64,000 nucleotides of DNA from Hymenobacter puniceus. GTDB taxonomy: Bacteria > Bacteroidota > Bacteroidia > Cytophagales > Hymenobacteraceae. The stretch lies in NCBI RefSeq assembly GCF_014333525.1, contig NZ_JACSCX010000001.1, forward strand, positions 310,001-374,000. Reading direction: 5' to 3'. The notes under the pieces were generated by a model that worked only from the letters and a program-made list of their open reading frames with translations, was not told the DNA's origin and searched no databases. Below are positions 42,039 through 50,408 of this stretch, piece by piece; within the stretch, counting starts at the first letter, position 1, and every line of letters starts with the position of its first letter. The position numbers were made by a program, and so were the translations under genes.

Positions 42039-42134
42039 AGAACGTCATTCCGAGCGGAGCGAGGAATCTGACCAGTATAGTGAATGATTCTACTACACTG
42101 GTCAGATTCCTCGCTCCGCTCGGAATGACGTTCT
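42039..42134. repeat. Family A inverted repeat element, copy A4 (perfect)
   Basis: Arms of 38 bp (42039-42076 and 42097-42134) are exact inverted copies with a 20-nt loop, the best-preserved copy in the window. The outer word is AACGTCATTCCGAGCGGAGC. It lies between the rho stop at 42152 and the DsbA-family start at 41993. Confidence 0.9.
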
Positions 42135-42151
42135 ACGTTTTTAAACGCCGT

Positions 42152-44344
42152 CTAGCCGTTCATGGCCAGCAAGAATTCGCTGTTGTCCTTGGTGCCTTTC
42201 ATGCGGTCTTTCAGGAACTCCATGGCCTCAGCGGGCGTCATGTCGGCCATGAACTTGCGCAGCACCCAGATGCGGCTCAGTTCCTCGCGGCTCATGAGCA
42301 GGTCCTCGCGACGAGTGCCGGAGGCCGGCACGTCGATGGCCGGGAAGATGCGCTTGTTGGCCAGCTTGCGGTCCAGCTGCAGCTCCATGTTGCCGGTGCC
42401 CTTGAATTCCTCGAAAATTACTTCATCCATCTTCGAGCCGGTTTCAATCAGGGCCGTGGCGATGATGGTGAGCGAGCCGCCGTTTTCCACGTTGCGGGCC
42501 GCGCCGAAGAAACGCTTGGGCTTGTGCAGGGCGTTGGCATCCACACCACCCGACAGAATCTTGCCGGAAGCCGGCTGCACGGTGTTGTAGGCCCGCGCCA
42601 GACGCGTAATCGAGTCGAGCAGAATCACCACGTCGTGGCCGCACTCCACAAGGCGCTTGGCCTTATCCAGCGCAATGCTGGCGATTTTCACGTGGCGGTC
42701 GGCGGTTTCGTCGAAGGTGGAGCTGAGCACCTCGGCTTTCACCGAGCGGGCCATGTCCGTAACTTCTTCCGGGCGTTCGTCGATGAGCAGGATCATCAGG
42801 TACACCTCAGGATGGTTTTCGCTGATGGCGTTGGCAATTTCCTGCAGCAGCACCGTTTTACCGGTTTTCGGTTGCGCCACAATCAGGCCGCGCTGGCCTT
42901 TGCCGATAGGCGCAAACAGATCCAGAATGCGGGTACTGTACTGCGTGGACTTGGTGGATAGCTTGAGGCGCTCCTCGGCAAACAGCGGCGTGAGGCTGCT
43001 GAACGGCACCCGGTCACGGGCGTCTTCCACGGCCCGGCCGTTAATGGTTTCCACTCCCACCAGCGCGTAGTACTTCTCGCCTTCGCGCGGCGGCCGGATG
43101 GTGCATTTCACGGTGTCGCCGGCCTTCAGGCTGAACAGCTTCACTTGCTGCGGCGCCACATAAATGTCGTCGGGCGAGGACAGGTAATTGTAGAACGGGC
43201 TGCGCAGGAAACCGTAGCCGCCGTCGGGCATCATCTCCAAGGTGCCTTCGCCGGGCACCACAATATCGAAGTCGTTGCGCTGGCGCTGCTGTTGCGGCGC
43301 GTTGCCAGCGTTTTCTTGGCGGCCACCTTCCTGGCGGCTTTCTTGGCGTTGCTGGCGCTGCTGCTCGCGGGCGGCGTACCGTTCTTCGCGGCGCTGCTCC
43401 CGGTCGGGGCGAGTGATTTCAGAGCGGGCGGCGTCGCCACGCTCCGAGCGTTGCACGTCACGGTCGAGGCGGTCGGCGCGGCTGGAGTCGCGCAGGGCGC
43501 GGCCCGGGTCGCGCTGGTCACGGTCGGGGCGGGCAGCTACGTCGTTGCGGAACTCACGCGGGGCATCGGCAATGCGGGCCACGTCGCTGCTGCCGTTGCG
43601 CAACTCGCGGCCGTCGCGGGCCTGCTCCCGCTCGCGGGGCTGGTCGCGGATTGGGCGTGCCACACCATCAGTGCGTTCGGGCCGGAAGATGCGTGGAGCT
43701 GGGGCTACTGCTACATCCGAAACTACTTCGGCTACTGCCGCAGCAGCAGGAGTATCTACTACAGCTGGCAAGGCGGCTACTTCGCTGAAAGCGGCAGCTA
43801 CCGGGGGTACCACCGCTACCGGAGCTACATCCGACTGGCTGGCATCTACTACCTGACCGTTGCGGCCCGACGATTCGCGGGAGCGGCGCTCAGGGCGCTG
43901 GTAGGCTTTTACAGGACGCTCAGCCACAGGCTCTGGGGCAGACTCTGAGCCAGAGCCTGTGGCAGGCACTACGTCATCGGCGGCAGCGGCAACAGCTACC
44001 GGAACTGGAGCGGCAGCAGTCTCAGGCACAACGGCCACTTCCGGGCTGGTGGCGGGGGCTTTGGCAGCGCGGCTGCGGCTTGCAGCTGGCCGGGCGGCCG
44101 GAGCAGCGGCCGGCGTTTCAGCTACGGCCGCCACCGGCGCCGCTTCGGGAGCAGCCGGGCGGGCTTTAGCGGCTGGTTTCACTTTGACGGGTAGCTTGTC
44201 GGCGGGCAAGACGGCCTGCTGATCGAGAATCTTATAAATCAGATCCTGCTTGCTAAGCTTTTTAAAGTTGCCAACGTTGAGCTCTTCCGCAATTTCTTTC
44301 AACTCAGAAAGAAGGCGGTCTTTCAACTCTTCAATAGTATACAT
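42152..44344 (-). CDS. rho: Transcription termination factor Rho with large disordered insert
   Basis: A 730-residue Rho. Residues 1-45 are the Rho N-terminal SAP-like domain ([20 protein letters not shown]). Residues about 50-350 are an insert: first Ala/Pro/Val-rich, then rich in Arg, Asp, Gln and Glu. The cold-shock-like RNA domain follows ([20 protein letters not shown]), then the ATPase: [20 protein letters not shown] (Walker A), [13 protein letters not shown] (Walker B, catalytic Glu), the Q loop [15 protein letters not shown] and [20 protein letters not shown] (R loop and Arg finger). Long inserts of this type are known in Bacteroidota. The ATG at 44344 begins the domain. Confidence 0.96.
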   Translation of the reverse strand: MYTIEELKDRLLSELKEIAEELNVGNFKKLSKQDLIYKILDQQAVLPADKLPVKVKPAAKARPAAPEAAPVAAVAETPAAAPAARPAASRSRAAKAPATSPEVAVVPETAAAPVPVAVAAAADDVVPATGSGSESAPEPVAERPVKAYQRPERRSRESSGRNGQVVDASQSDVAPVAVVPPVAAAFSEVAALPAVVDTPAAAAVAEVVSDVAVAPAPRIFRPERTDGVARPIRDQPREREQARDGRELRNGSSDVARIADAPREFRNDVAARPDRDQRDPGRALRDSSRADRLDRDVQRSERGDAARSEITRPDREQRREERYAAREQQRQQRQESRQEGGRQENAGNAPQQQRQRNDFDIVVPGEGTLEMMPDGGYGFLRSPFYNYLSSPDDIYVAPQQVKLFSLKAGDTVKCTIRPPREGEKYYALVGVETINGRAVEDARDRVPFSSLTPLFAEERLKLSTKSTQYSTRILDLFAPIGKGQRGLIVAQPKTGKTVLLQEIANAISENHPEVYLMILLIDERPEEVTDMARSVKAEVLSSTFDETADRHVKIASIALDKAKRLVECGHDVVILLDSITRLARAYNTVQPASGKILSGGVDANALHKPKRFFGAARNVENGGSLTIIATALIETGSKMDEVIFEEFKGTGNMELQLDRKLANKRIFPAIDVPASGTRREDLLMSREELSRIWVLRKFMADMTPAEAMEFLKDRMKGTKDNSEFLLAMNG

Positions 44345-44838
44345 AGAGGCAATGAGGGAGGAAAATTCTGGCGGGGGCCCATCCAACAGCGGGACATTGC
44401 CTCAGATTCAGGCAATGCCCGGGAACCGCAGGCGCGGCGTTCAGCACGGGGATATGTTCGAAAAGGAACAGCGGGGTGGTAGTAGGCGGTGGCGCTGGAA
44501 AATATCCACGGACCGGACGTTATGAAAACCAACGACGGGCCCGGCATCAGCAGCCGGCTTGTTAACGCAATGTTAGCGCAAACCCGCCGAACTGCCAAAC
44601 CCCTTGTTACATTTTGCGGATTTCATGCCAACCGCTGCTTTTGACAGCGCTTTTCCCTGCAGCCTACACGGTTAGCTCAGCCAAATGAAGGGGGTGGCGT
44701 TGGCCTTGAAACGGGACTTTGCCCCGTTAGGTTCAGCCCATACCTACTGGCAGCACTCACCGATATATAGCGGCGGCATAGAATCTGCCGAATCATTCGG
44801 CTACTTTTGCAGCATCCTCTACCGCGTTTTCTGCCCTT
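44345..44838. other. 494-bp divergent gap between rho and serS with a leader hairpin
   Basis: No gene is supported here. A CATTGCCT/AGGCAATG hairpin with extra GC pairs occupies about 44391-44421, within 50-80 bp of the rho start on the minus strand and so in its likely leader. The serS promoter box is at 44802. No TAnnTTTG box was found for rho. Confidence 0.5.
44802..44809 (+). promoter_or_regulatory. Promoter -7 box of serS
   Basis: TACTTTTG matches TAnnTTTG, 30 bp before the serS ATG. No clear -33 element. Confidence 0.6.
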
Positions 44839-46113
44839 ATGCTACAAGTTTCTGTCCTGAAAGAGCACACCGAGGCCGTACTGGCCGGGCTAGCCAAAAA
44901 GCATTATAAAACGGCCGAAGCCGACGTACAGGCTATTCTGGCGCTGGACCAGCGCCGCAAGGAGCTGCAAACCACCCGCGACTCGGCCCAGGCTGAGGCC
45001 AACGAGCTGGCCCGCCAGATCGGGGGCCTGATGAAGTCGGGCGACAAAGCCGGGGCCGAAACCCTGAAAGCGCGCACGGCCGAGCTCAAGCAGCACACCA
45101 AATCTGCCGACGACGAGCTGACGCAGGTGGAAGACGCCTTGCAGCAAACACTCTACAAGCTGCCTAACCTGCCCCACAGCAGCGTGCCCGAAGGCCGCGC
45201 TGCCCAGGACAACGAGGTGGTGCGCGAAGGCGGCCAAAAGCCGGAGCTGCCCGCCGATGCTCTTCCTCATTGGGAGTTGATCAAGAAATACGACATCATC
45301 GATTTCGAGCTGGGCAACAAGATTTCCGGCGCGGGCTTCCCGGTGTACAAGCGCCAGGGCGCCCGTTTGCAGCGGGCCCTCATCAACTTTTTCCTGGACG
45401 AAGCCCGCGACGCCGGCTACGACGAGGTGCAGCCCCCGATTCTGGTGAACGAGGCCAGCGGCTACGGCACCGGCCAGCTCCCCGACAAGGAAGGCCAGAT
45501 GTACCACGATGCCAAGGACAACCTCTACCTGATTCCGACTTCGGAGGTACCGATTACCAACCTCTACCGCGACGAGATTGTGCCGGTCGAGCAGCTGCCG
45601 ATCCGCAACACCGGCTACACGCCCTGCTTCCGCCGCGAGGCCGGCAGCTGGGGCGCCGATGTGCGCGGCCTCAACCGCCTGCACCAGTTCGACAAGGTAG
45701 AAATCGTGCAGATTACGCAGCCCGAGAACAGCTACGCTGCTCTGGATGGCATGGTAGCGCACATCGAAGGGCTGCTGCAGAAGCTGGAGCTGCCTTACCG
45801 TATCCTGCGCCTCTGCGGCGGCGATATGGGCTTCACCTCGGCCCTCACCTTCGACCTGGAAGTGTGGAGCGCCGCGCAGGGCCGTTGGCTGGAAGTATCG
45901 TCGGCCTCGAACTTCGAAACCTACCAAGCCAACCGCCTCAAACTGCGCTACCGCGGCGAGGGTGGCAAAACTCAGCTGCTGCACACGCTCAACGGCTCGG
46001 CCTTGGCGCTGCCCCGCATCGTGGCGGCGCTGCTCGAAAACAACCAGACGCCCGACGGCATCCAACTGCCCAAAGTGCTGCACGGCTACTGCGGCTTCGA
46101 AAAGATCGGGTAA
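44839..46113 (+). CDS. serS: Seryl-tRNA synthetase
   Basis: A 424-residue class II synthetase of standard length. The N-terminal antiparallel coiled-coil arm (residues 28-110) binds the long variable arm of tRNA-Ser. Class II motifs follow: GAGFPVYKRQGARLQRALIN (motif 1), TGYTPCFRREAGSWGADVRG (motif 2) and LNGSALALPRIVAALLENNQ (motif 3). It charges tRNA-Ser with serine. It is a single-gene unit with a hairpin after the stop. Confidence 0.98.
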   Translation: MLQVSVLKEHTEAVLAGLAKKHYKTAEADVQAILALDQRRKELQTTRDSAQAEANELARQIGGLMKSGDKAGAETLKARTAELKQHTKSADDELTQVEDALQQTLYKLPNLPHSSVPEGRAAQDNEVVREGGQKPELPADALPHWELIKKYDIIDFELGNKISGAGFPVYKRQGARLQRALINFFLDEARDAGYDEVQPPILVNEASGYGTGQLPDKEGQMYHDAKDNLYLIPTSEVPITNLYRDEIVPVEQLPIRNTGYTPCFRREAGSWGADVRGLNRLHQFDKVEIVQITQPENSYAALDGMVAHIEGLLQKLELPYRILRLCGGDMGFTSALTFDLEVWSAAQGRWLEVSSASNFETYQANRLKLRYRGEGGKTQLLHTLNGSALALPRIVAALLENNQTPDGIQLPKVLHGYCGFEKIG

Positions 46114-46130
46114 CACCAATGAGAGCGAAT

Positions 46131-46180
46131 AAGCCAGTAAAAGGATACCATAGTGGAGTATGGTGTCCTTTTACTGGCTT
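46131..46180 (+). terminator. Long hairpin after serS
   Basis: A 22-bp arm at 46131-46152 (AAGCCAGTAAAAGGATACCA and two more) pairs with 46159-46180 with one mismatch and a 6-nt loop. It lies 18 bp past the serS stop. Confidence 0.65.
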
Positions 46181-46191
46181 TACTTCCGTCT

Positions 46192-46557
46192 ATGAAATCA
46201 TTCCGCTGGCTTGCCAGCTTCCTTCTTATCTCCACATCATGTATCAGCTTAAGCGAAGAGGAGCTAAACGGTCCTTACTACGTGGATCAGGATCCGGCAG
46301 CGTCTTATAAAACACTCTATTATCGCTGCATGAATGGTTCGGACTACGAAAGAGTGCGGAATGTTCAGAAAGTTGGCTATACAGCGGATTACATTTTTGT
46401 CAGCTCAACTAATGGTCTTTATTATATCATTAGGGCGCAGGATCAGCCTTCAGATATTGGCAATCCGTCCGTGCAAAAAGCTATCCACGGACCACTAACC
46501 CAATTTCAGTTTAAAGTAGCACTGGATAGCCTAAATTTTGCTGGTTTCACTTTTTAA
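46192..46557 (+). CDS. Small putative lipoprotein, unknown function
   Basis: A 121-residue protein; the ATG at 46192 gives a signal with lipobox-like LISTSC. The rest is polar with several Tyr and Ser residues (DYIFVSSTNGLYYIIRAQDQ). No family is recognised. It is more AT-rich than neighbours. Its stop codon overlaps the stop of the convergent zinc-finger gene (shared TTAA at 46554-46557). Confidence 0.62.
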   Translation: MKSFRWLASFLLISTSCISLSEEELNGPYYVDQDPAASYKTLYYRCMNGSDYERVRNVQKVGYTADYIFVSSTNGLYYIIRAQDQPSDIGNPSVQKAIHGPLTQFQFKVALDSLNFAGFTF

Positions 46558-46820
46558 TACTCGGCCATCTGCTCATCTACGTAGCACCACGCCCATTGCT
46601 CGCCGGGCTCGGCTGAGGTGACGACCGGATGCGTGGTGGCATGGAAATGCTGAGTGGCGTGCTTGTTCTTGGAAGAGTCGCAGCAGCCGACGTGGCCGCA
46701 GGTCTGGCATACGCGTAGGTGCACCCACGTATCGCCGAGAGCTATACACTCGGGGCAGACGTGGCCAGCGGGTGTTGGAATCAGAATTTCGAGGGCGGCG
46801 AGATGCTGGCAGAGCGGCAT
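46554..46820 (-). CDS. UBP-type zinc finger protein
   Basis: An 88-residue protein that is almost wholly one UBP zinc finger: HVCPECIALGDTWVHLRVCQ, TCGHVGCCDSSKNKHATQHF and HATTHPVV, giving the Cys/His pattern for three zinc ions. In eukaryotes the domain binds ubiquitin C-termini; bacteria lack ubiquitin, so the ligand is unknown. Such single-domain proteins are common in bacteria. It lies 18 bp downstream of the OsmC gene on the same strand and is probably co-transcribed. Confidence 0.9.
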   Translation of the reverse strand: MPLCQHLAALEILIPTPAGHVCPECIALGDTWVHLRVCQTCGHVGCCDSSKNKHATQHFHATTHPVVTSAEPGEQWAWCYVDEQMAEY

Positions 46821-46838
46821 ATCAGGAGGTTTTGGTGG

Positions 46839-47288
46839 CTATACTGTGGCTTCGGCTAGTACCGTGACGATGTGGAGGCCGCGCATGAGGGTTTTCTGCA
46901 CCGGGCACTTCTGCGAGATGACGTGCAAGCGCTGACGCTGCTCGTTGGTGAGCGGGCCCAGCAGACGCAACTCCTTTTCCACCTGTTCCAGCATTTCGCC
47001 GGGCTGCTCGCACTTTTCGCAGTCCTGGGCGTGCACGCGCTGGTGGCGCAGACGCACCTCGATGCCTTCGAGCGGCCACTTTTTCTGGGTGGCGTAGAGG
47101 CGCAGCGTGATGGCCGTGCAGGCGCCCAGCGCCGACAACAGCAAATCGTATGGCGTGGGGCCACGGTCCTGGCCGCCGACTTCGGCAGGCTCATCCACGA
47201 AGTAGGTGTGGCGGCCGGCATGCACATCAGCTAGCAGCGCCTCGGGGCCTACGGTTACGAGCACGGATTTATCGGGCGTATCAGACAT
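46839..47288 (-). CDS. OsmC family protein
   Basis: A 149-residue protein with the two conserved cysteines of OsmC/Ohr peroxidases: SALGACTAITLRLYA (peroxidatic Cys, about residue 57) and ISQKCPVQKTL (resolving Cys, about residue 128). The HVHAQDCEKC-like middle region has extra cysteines, as in the YhfA-like subgroup. It probably reduces organic hydroperoxides in the cytosol. It is co-directional with the zinc-finger gene. Confidence 0.9.
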   Translation of the reverse strand: MSDTPDKSVLVTVGPEALLADVHAGRHTYFVDEPAEVGGQDRGPTPYDLLLSALGACTAITLRLYATQKKWPLEGIEVRLRHQRVHAQDCEKCEQPGEMLEQVEKELRLLGPLTNEQRQRLHVISQKCPVQKTLMRGLHIVTVLAEATV

Positions 47289-47341
47289 CGGGCGAGGGAT
47301 TTAGCGGAGACAGAATGTACGCATTTCGCCCGGCTTTTGCT

Positions 47342-48409
47342 TTAGCGCCCGTCCTGAGTTGGTGGCAGGTCCAGGTTGAACTGAATGTCGCGCATGCAGC
47401 GGAAGTGGCCTTGCGGGCACTTCTCGTAGCCGATTTTCGAGCAGGGCCGGCAGCTTAGGTTGGGCACTTCCAACACCCGAAACTCGGTGCGGTACGGATA
47501 CATGCCGAATTCGGGCACCGTGTTGCCCCACACGCTGAAAATCTCCTTGCCGAAAGCCGCCGCAATGTGCATCAGGCCGGTATCGTGGCTGACGACCAGG
47601 CTGGCCTGCCGCACCAGCGAAGCCGACTGGTTGAGGCTGAACTTGCCGCAGGCGTTGTAAATAACTGTTGGTTGATAGTTGTTGGCGGCTGGCTGTTTGG
47701 GGAAGTAGTACGGGCTGTCAGGGATGAGCGGCGTGGGGGCGGGCGACACGGCAGCGCCGTTGTCGAAGGCCAGCTCTATTACGTGGCCGGTGGTTTCGTC
47801 TTCGGGGCCGCCCAGCAGCACCACCGGGCGGCGCAACAGGCCGCACAGCTCGATAATACGCTCCACGGGCAGCCGCTTGGTGGCGTGCTGCGCCCCGATG
47901 GCAAACGCCACGTAGCCGCGCCCGAATACCGGTGGCAGCACCTGCGTCACGTCTACTTCATCGGCTTCCGGAATGAAGTAGTCCAGTCCTTTGCCGTCGT
48001 TCTTCACGCCGAGCGGCGCGGCGGCGGCCAGGTAACGGTCCACGATATGCACGCGCGGCATGGTGTGCAGCTTCAGGTTCACGAGCAGCCATTTGCGCCA
48101 GTTTAGCTTATCGAAGCTCGCCGAGCGCACGCCCAGCCGAGTTTTGAGCAGCATAGTGCGCAGGTTGTGGTGCAGGTCTATTACGAAATCAAACTGCTCG
48201 GCTTTCAGCTCCGCCACCAGCTCTGTGAGCGAGCCGGTGAGGCAGTGCACTTTGTCCACGTACGGGTTGCTTTTCAGGATGCCGCGGTAGCCGGGCTTGG
48301 TGCAGAAGTGCACCACGGCCCCCGGCACCTGCTGCTTCACGGCCCGAATAACGGGCGTGGTCAGCACAATGTCGCCGATGGAAGAAAAGCGCAGAATCAG
48401 GATTTTCAT
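47342..48409 (-). CDS. Glycosyltransferase family 9 (heptosyltransferase-like)
   Basis: A 355-residue GT-B enzyme. It begins MKILILRFSSIGDIVLTTPV, the family start, with GYVAFAIGAQHATKRLPVER and VVLLGGPEDE of the nucleotide-sugar domain and VSHDTGLMHIAAAFGKEIFS. The C-terminus has a cysteine cluster CRPC...GYEKCPQGHFRC, as in ADP-heptose transferases. It probably adds a sugar to lipopolysaccharide core or another envelope glycan. Residues about 220-250 are an unusual Pro/Tyr/Asn-rich insert whose DNA resembles class C repeats. The ATG at 48409 is chosen because upstream codons lie in repeat C6. Confidence 0.88.
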   Translation of the reverse strand: MKILILRFSSIGDIVLTTPVIRAVKQQVPGAVVHFCTKPGYRGILKSNPYVDKVHCLTGSLTELVAELKAEQFDFVIDLHHNLRTMLLKTRLGVRSASFDKLNWRKWLLVNLKLHTMPRVHIVDRYLAAAAPLGVKNDGKGLDYFIPEADEVDVTQVLPPVFGRGYVAFAIGAQHATKRLPVERIIELCGLLRRPVVLLGGPEDETTGHVIELAFDNGAAVSPAPTPLIPDSPYYFPKQPAANNYQPTVIYNACGKFSLNQSASLVRQASLVVSHDTGLMHIAAAFGKEIFSVWGNTVPEFGMYPYRTEFRVLEVPNLSCRPCSKIGYEKCPQGHFRCMRDIQFNLDLPPTQDGR

Positions 48410-48415
48410 GGGAGA

Positions 48416-48503
48416 GTAATGAGGTGATGAAGTAAGTGGTGATGAGGTAATGAGCCTTGACGTTTTATTCACCTCATCACCATTTACTTCATCACCTCAT
48501 TAC
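48416..48503. repeat. Class C low-complexity inverted array (C6)
   Basis: A 33-bp arm at 48416-48448, made of GTGATGA/GTAATGA words, recurs inverted at 48471-48503 with one mismatch. It fills the space between the PolX-like stop and the glycosyltransferase start almost exactly. Confidence 0.8.
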
Positions 48504-48507
48504 TTCC

Positions 48508-50262
48508 TCACCCAAACAACGAATCCTTGAACTCCAGTGGGGGCTTGATGGCAGCTTTGCGCTTAGCGAAGTACTCGGCCACTTCCGCCGCTGATTTAGC
48601 GTTGAAGGTCATTTCCTTGGTTAGCCCTCCCTTACGGCCCATAAATACGCCGTAGCGCATGTCGGCGTAGCCGTTGGTGTGGTGCGCGTCGGGGTTGATG
48701 CTGAGCTGCACGCCTTGATCCAGCGCGTAGCGCACCCAGCGCCAGTCCAGGTCGAGGCGGTAGGGGTTGGCGTTGATTTCGATGATAACGTTGTGCTTGG
48801 CGCAGGCATCGATGACGGCTTTGTGGTCCAGTGGGTAGCCTTCGCGGCGCAGTAGCAGCCGGCCTGTGGGGTGGCCCAGCATAGTGGTGTACGGGTTTTC
48901 GATGGCTCTCAGCACCCGCGTGGTGGCTTTGCGCTCGTCCATCTTCAGGTTGGAGTGCACCGAGGCCACGATGAAATCGAAAGTTTCTAGCACCGTGGGC
49001 GGATAGTCCAGCGAGCCATCCGACAGAATATCCGACTCGATGCCCTTGAAGATGCGGAACGGCGCCAGTTCCTGATTGAGCTCGTCGATTTCGCGCTGCT
49101 GCTGGCGCACGCGCTCCGGCGGCAGGCCGTTGGCGTAGTGCGCCGCCTGCGAATGGTCGCAGATGCCGAGATACTCATAGCCCTGGCCCTGCAGAAAGGT
49201 GGCCATTTCGCGCAGGCTGTGGCTGCCGTCGGAGTAGGTGCTGTGGTTGTGCAGGGAGCCGCGCAGGTCGGCGTCTTCCAGCAACTGGGGCAGCTTGTTT
49301 TCGCGGGCCAGCGCCAACTCGCCGAGGCCTTCGCGCAGCTCGGGCTCCACATACTGCAGGCCGGCGCGTTCGTAGAGAGCCTGCTCGGTGGCGAATTGTT
49401 CGCGTTTCAGCCACTGGCGCAAAGTGGCGGGCTGGCCGGGCTGAGGAGTTTCCAGCAGCGGTTCGGCCAGGTGGTTTTCGGCGGCCGTGCTCAACAGCAG
49501 CTGGTTGGTAAAATCAGCCGGCGCCACCAGCAGCACTTCCACTTTCACGCCCGAGGCCATGGCCGTGCCGCGCCAGGCAAACGGGCCGCTGCGGCGCGGG
49601 TCGGGCGTGAGGCCGTCGAGGGAATTGAGGGTTGCGTGGGCGGCGGCCGGATCAGCAGTGGCGGCCACCAGCCCAACGGTTTCCACGGTTTCGAGGCGGC
49701 GGCGCACTTCGCCCGCCACGGCTGCTTCCGTTACGCCAGTAGTGGCCTGCAGGCGGGTCAGGAGGTCGTGGGCCAGCTCTTCGGCCTGCGGATAGAGCAG
49801 CTTGCCGCGGCTCTGGTCGGTGAAGTCGAGGGCTTCGAGGATGGCTTGCTGGGTTTTTTGGCCGAAGCCTTTGAGCTTGCTCACTTCGTCGTTCTGAGCG
49901 GCTTCACGCAGCTGCTCGGCGCCCTCAATACCCAGCTCTTTCCACAGGCTGCGGATTTTCTTGGGCCCGATGCCTTTAATGCGCAGCAGCTCTACCACGC
50001 CGGGCGGCGTAGTGGCCAGCAGGCGCGTGAGTTCCTCAAACGAGCCGGTATCCAGCATTTCGGCCACTTTGGCGGCGGCGGTTTTGCTGAGGCCAGTGCG
50101 GTCGGGCAGGCCCGTGCGGTCGAGGTCGGCCACGGGCACCGTCAGCTGCTCCAGGGCGTTGGCGGTGCCTTCGTAGGCCCGGATCTTGAACGGATTTTCC
50201 TCGTGCAGCTCCATGAGCTGGGCGGTCAGGCGAAAAGCACGAATCAGGGCGCGGTTATCCAT
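48508..50262 (-). CDS. PolX-like protein with PHP domain; polymerase site degenerate
   Basis: A 584-residue protein of PolX layout: helix-hairpin-helix region (VELLRIKGIGPKKIRSLWKE, LKGFGQKTQQAILEAL), a pol beta-type domain and a C-terminal PHP domain. In the polymerase domain the DxD metal site expected after RRxxETVG reads ETVETVGLVAA, and the third Asp is Glu in KVEVLLVAP, so synthesis is unlikely. PHP metal ligands are intact: LHNHSTYSDG, GICDHSQ, KGIESD, VASVHSN, LGHPTGR and NPDAHH. It may act as a 3'-5' exonuclease or phosphoesterase in repair. The ATG at 50262 lies 6 bp after a TACCTTTG box. Confidence 0.87.
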   Translation of the reverse strand: MDNRALIRAFRLTAQLMELHEENPFKIRAYEGTANALEQLTVPVADLDRTGLPDRTGLSKTAAAKVAEMLDTGSFEELTRLLATTPPGVVELLRIKGIGPKKIRSLWKELGIEGAEQLREAAQNDEVSKLKGFGQKTQQAILEALDFTDQSRGKLLYPQAEELAHDLLTRLQATTGVTEAAVAGEVRRRLETVETVGLVAATADPAAAHATLNSLDGLTPDPRRSGPFAWRGTAMASGVKVEVLLVAPADFTNQLLLSTAAENHLAEPLLETPQPGQPATLRQWLKREQFATEQALYERAGLQYVEPELREGLGELALARENKLPQLLEDADLRGSLHNHSTYSDGSHSLREMATFLQGQGYEYLGICDHSQAAHYANGLPPERVRQQQREIDELNQELAPFRIFKGIESDILSDGSLDYPPTVLETFDFIVASVHSNLKMDERKATTRVLRAIENPYTTMLGHPTGRLLLRREGYPLDHKAVIDACAKHNVIIEINANPYRLDLDWRWVRYALDQGVQLSINPDAHHTNGYADMRYGVFMGRKGGLTKEMTFNAKSAAEVAEYFAKRKAAIKPPLEFKDSLFG

Positions 50263-50268
50263 AGCAAA

Positions 50269-50276
50269 CAAAGGTA
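50269..50276 (-). promoter_or_regulatory. Promoter -7 box of the PolX-like gene
   Basis: TACCTTTG on the minus strand, six bases before the ATG at 50262, implies a leaderless or nearly leaderless mRNA. Confidence 0.65.
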
Positions 50277-50408
50277 GTTTGTGGTGGGTAGTTTACGGCG
50301 GCCCAAACCCTGGCCCGCCCGATTTCTTTACATTCGTTGCCGGGCAGCGCCGTATACGGCTGTGGCCCCGCTTTGCGCCTCCCTCACCTTTTATTCTCCC
50401 CAAAGTTT

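Noticed and set aside
43145..43948. 267-codon open frame on the plus strand
   Set aside because: Antisense to the low-complexity insert of rho; composition-driven.
44890..46119. 409-codon open frame on the minus strand
   Set aside because: Antisense shadow of serS.
4463..48503. Repeated short words between genes considered as CRISPR arrays
   Set aside because: The words are 7-20 bp, face each other as inverted arms and have no regular unique spacers; no cas genes are present.
48508..50262. Gene symbol polX for the PHP protein
   Set aside because: The polymerase metal ligands are missing, so the name would imply an activity the sequence does not support.
49138..50277. 379-codon open frame on the plus strand
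   Set aside because: Antisense shadow of the PolX-like gene.
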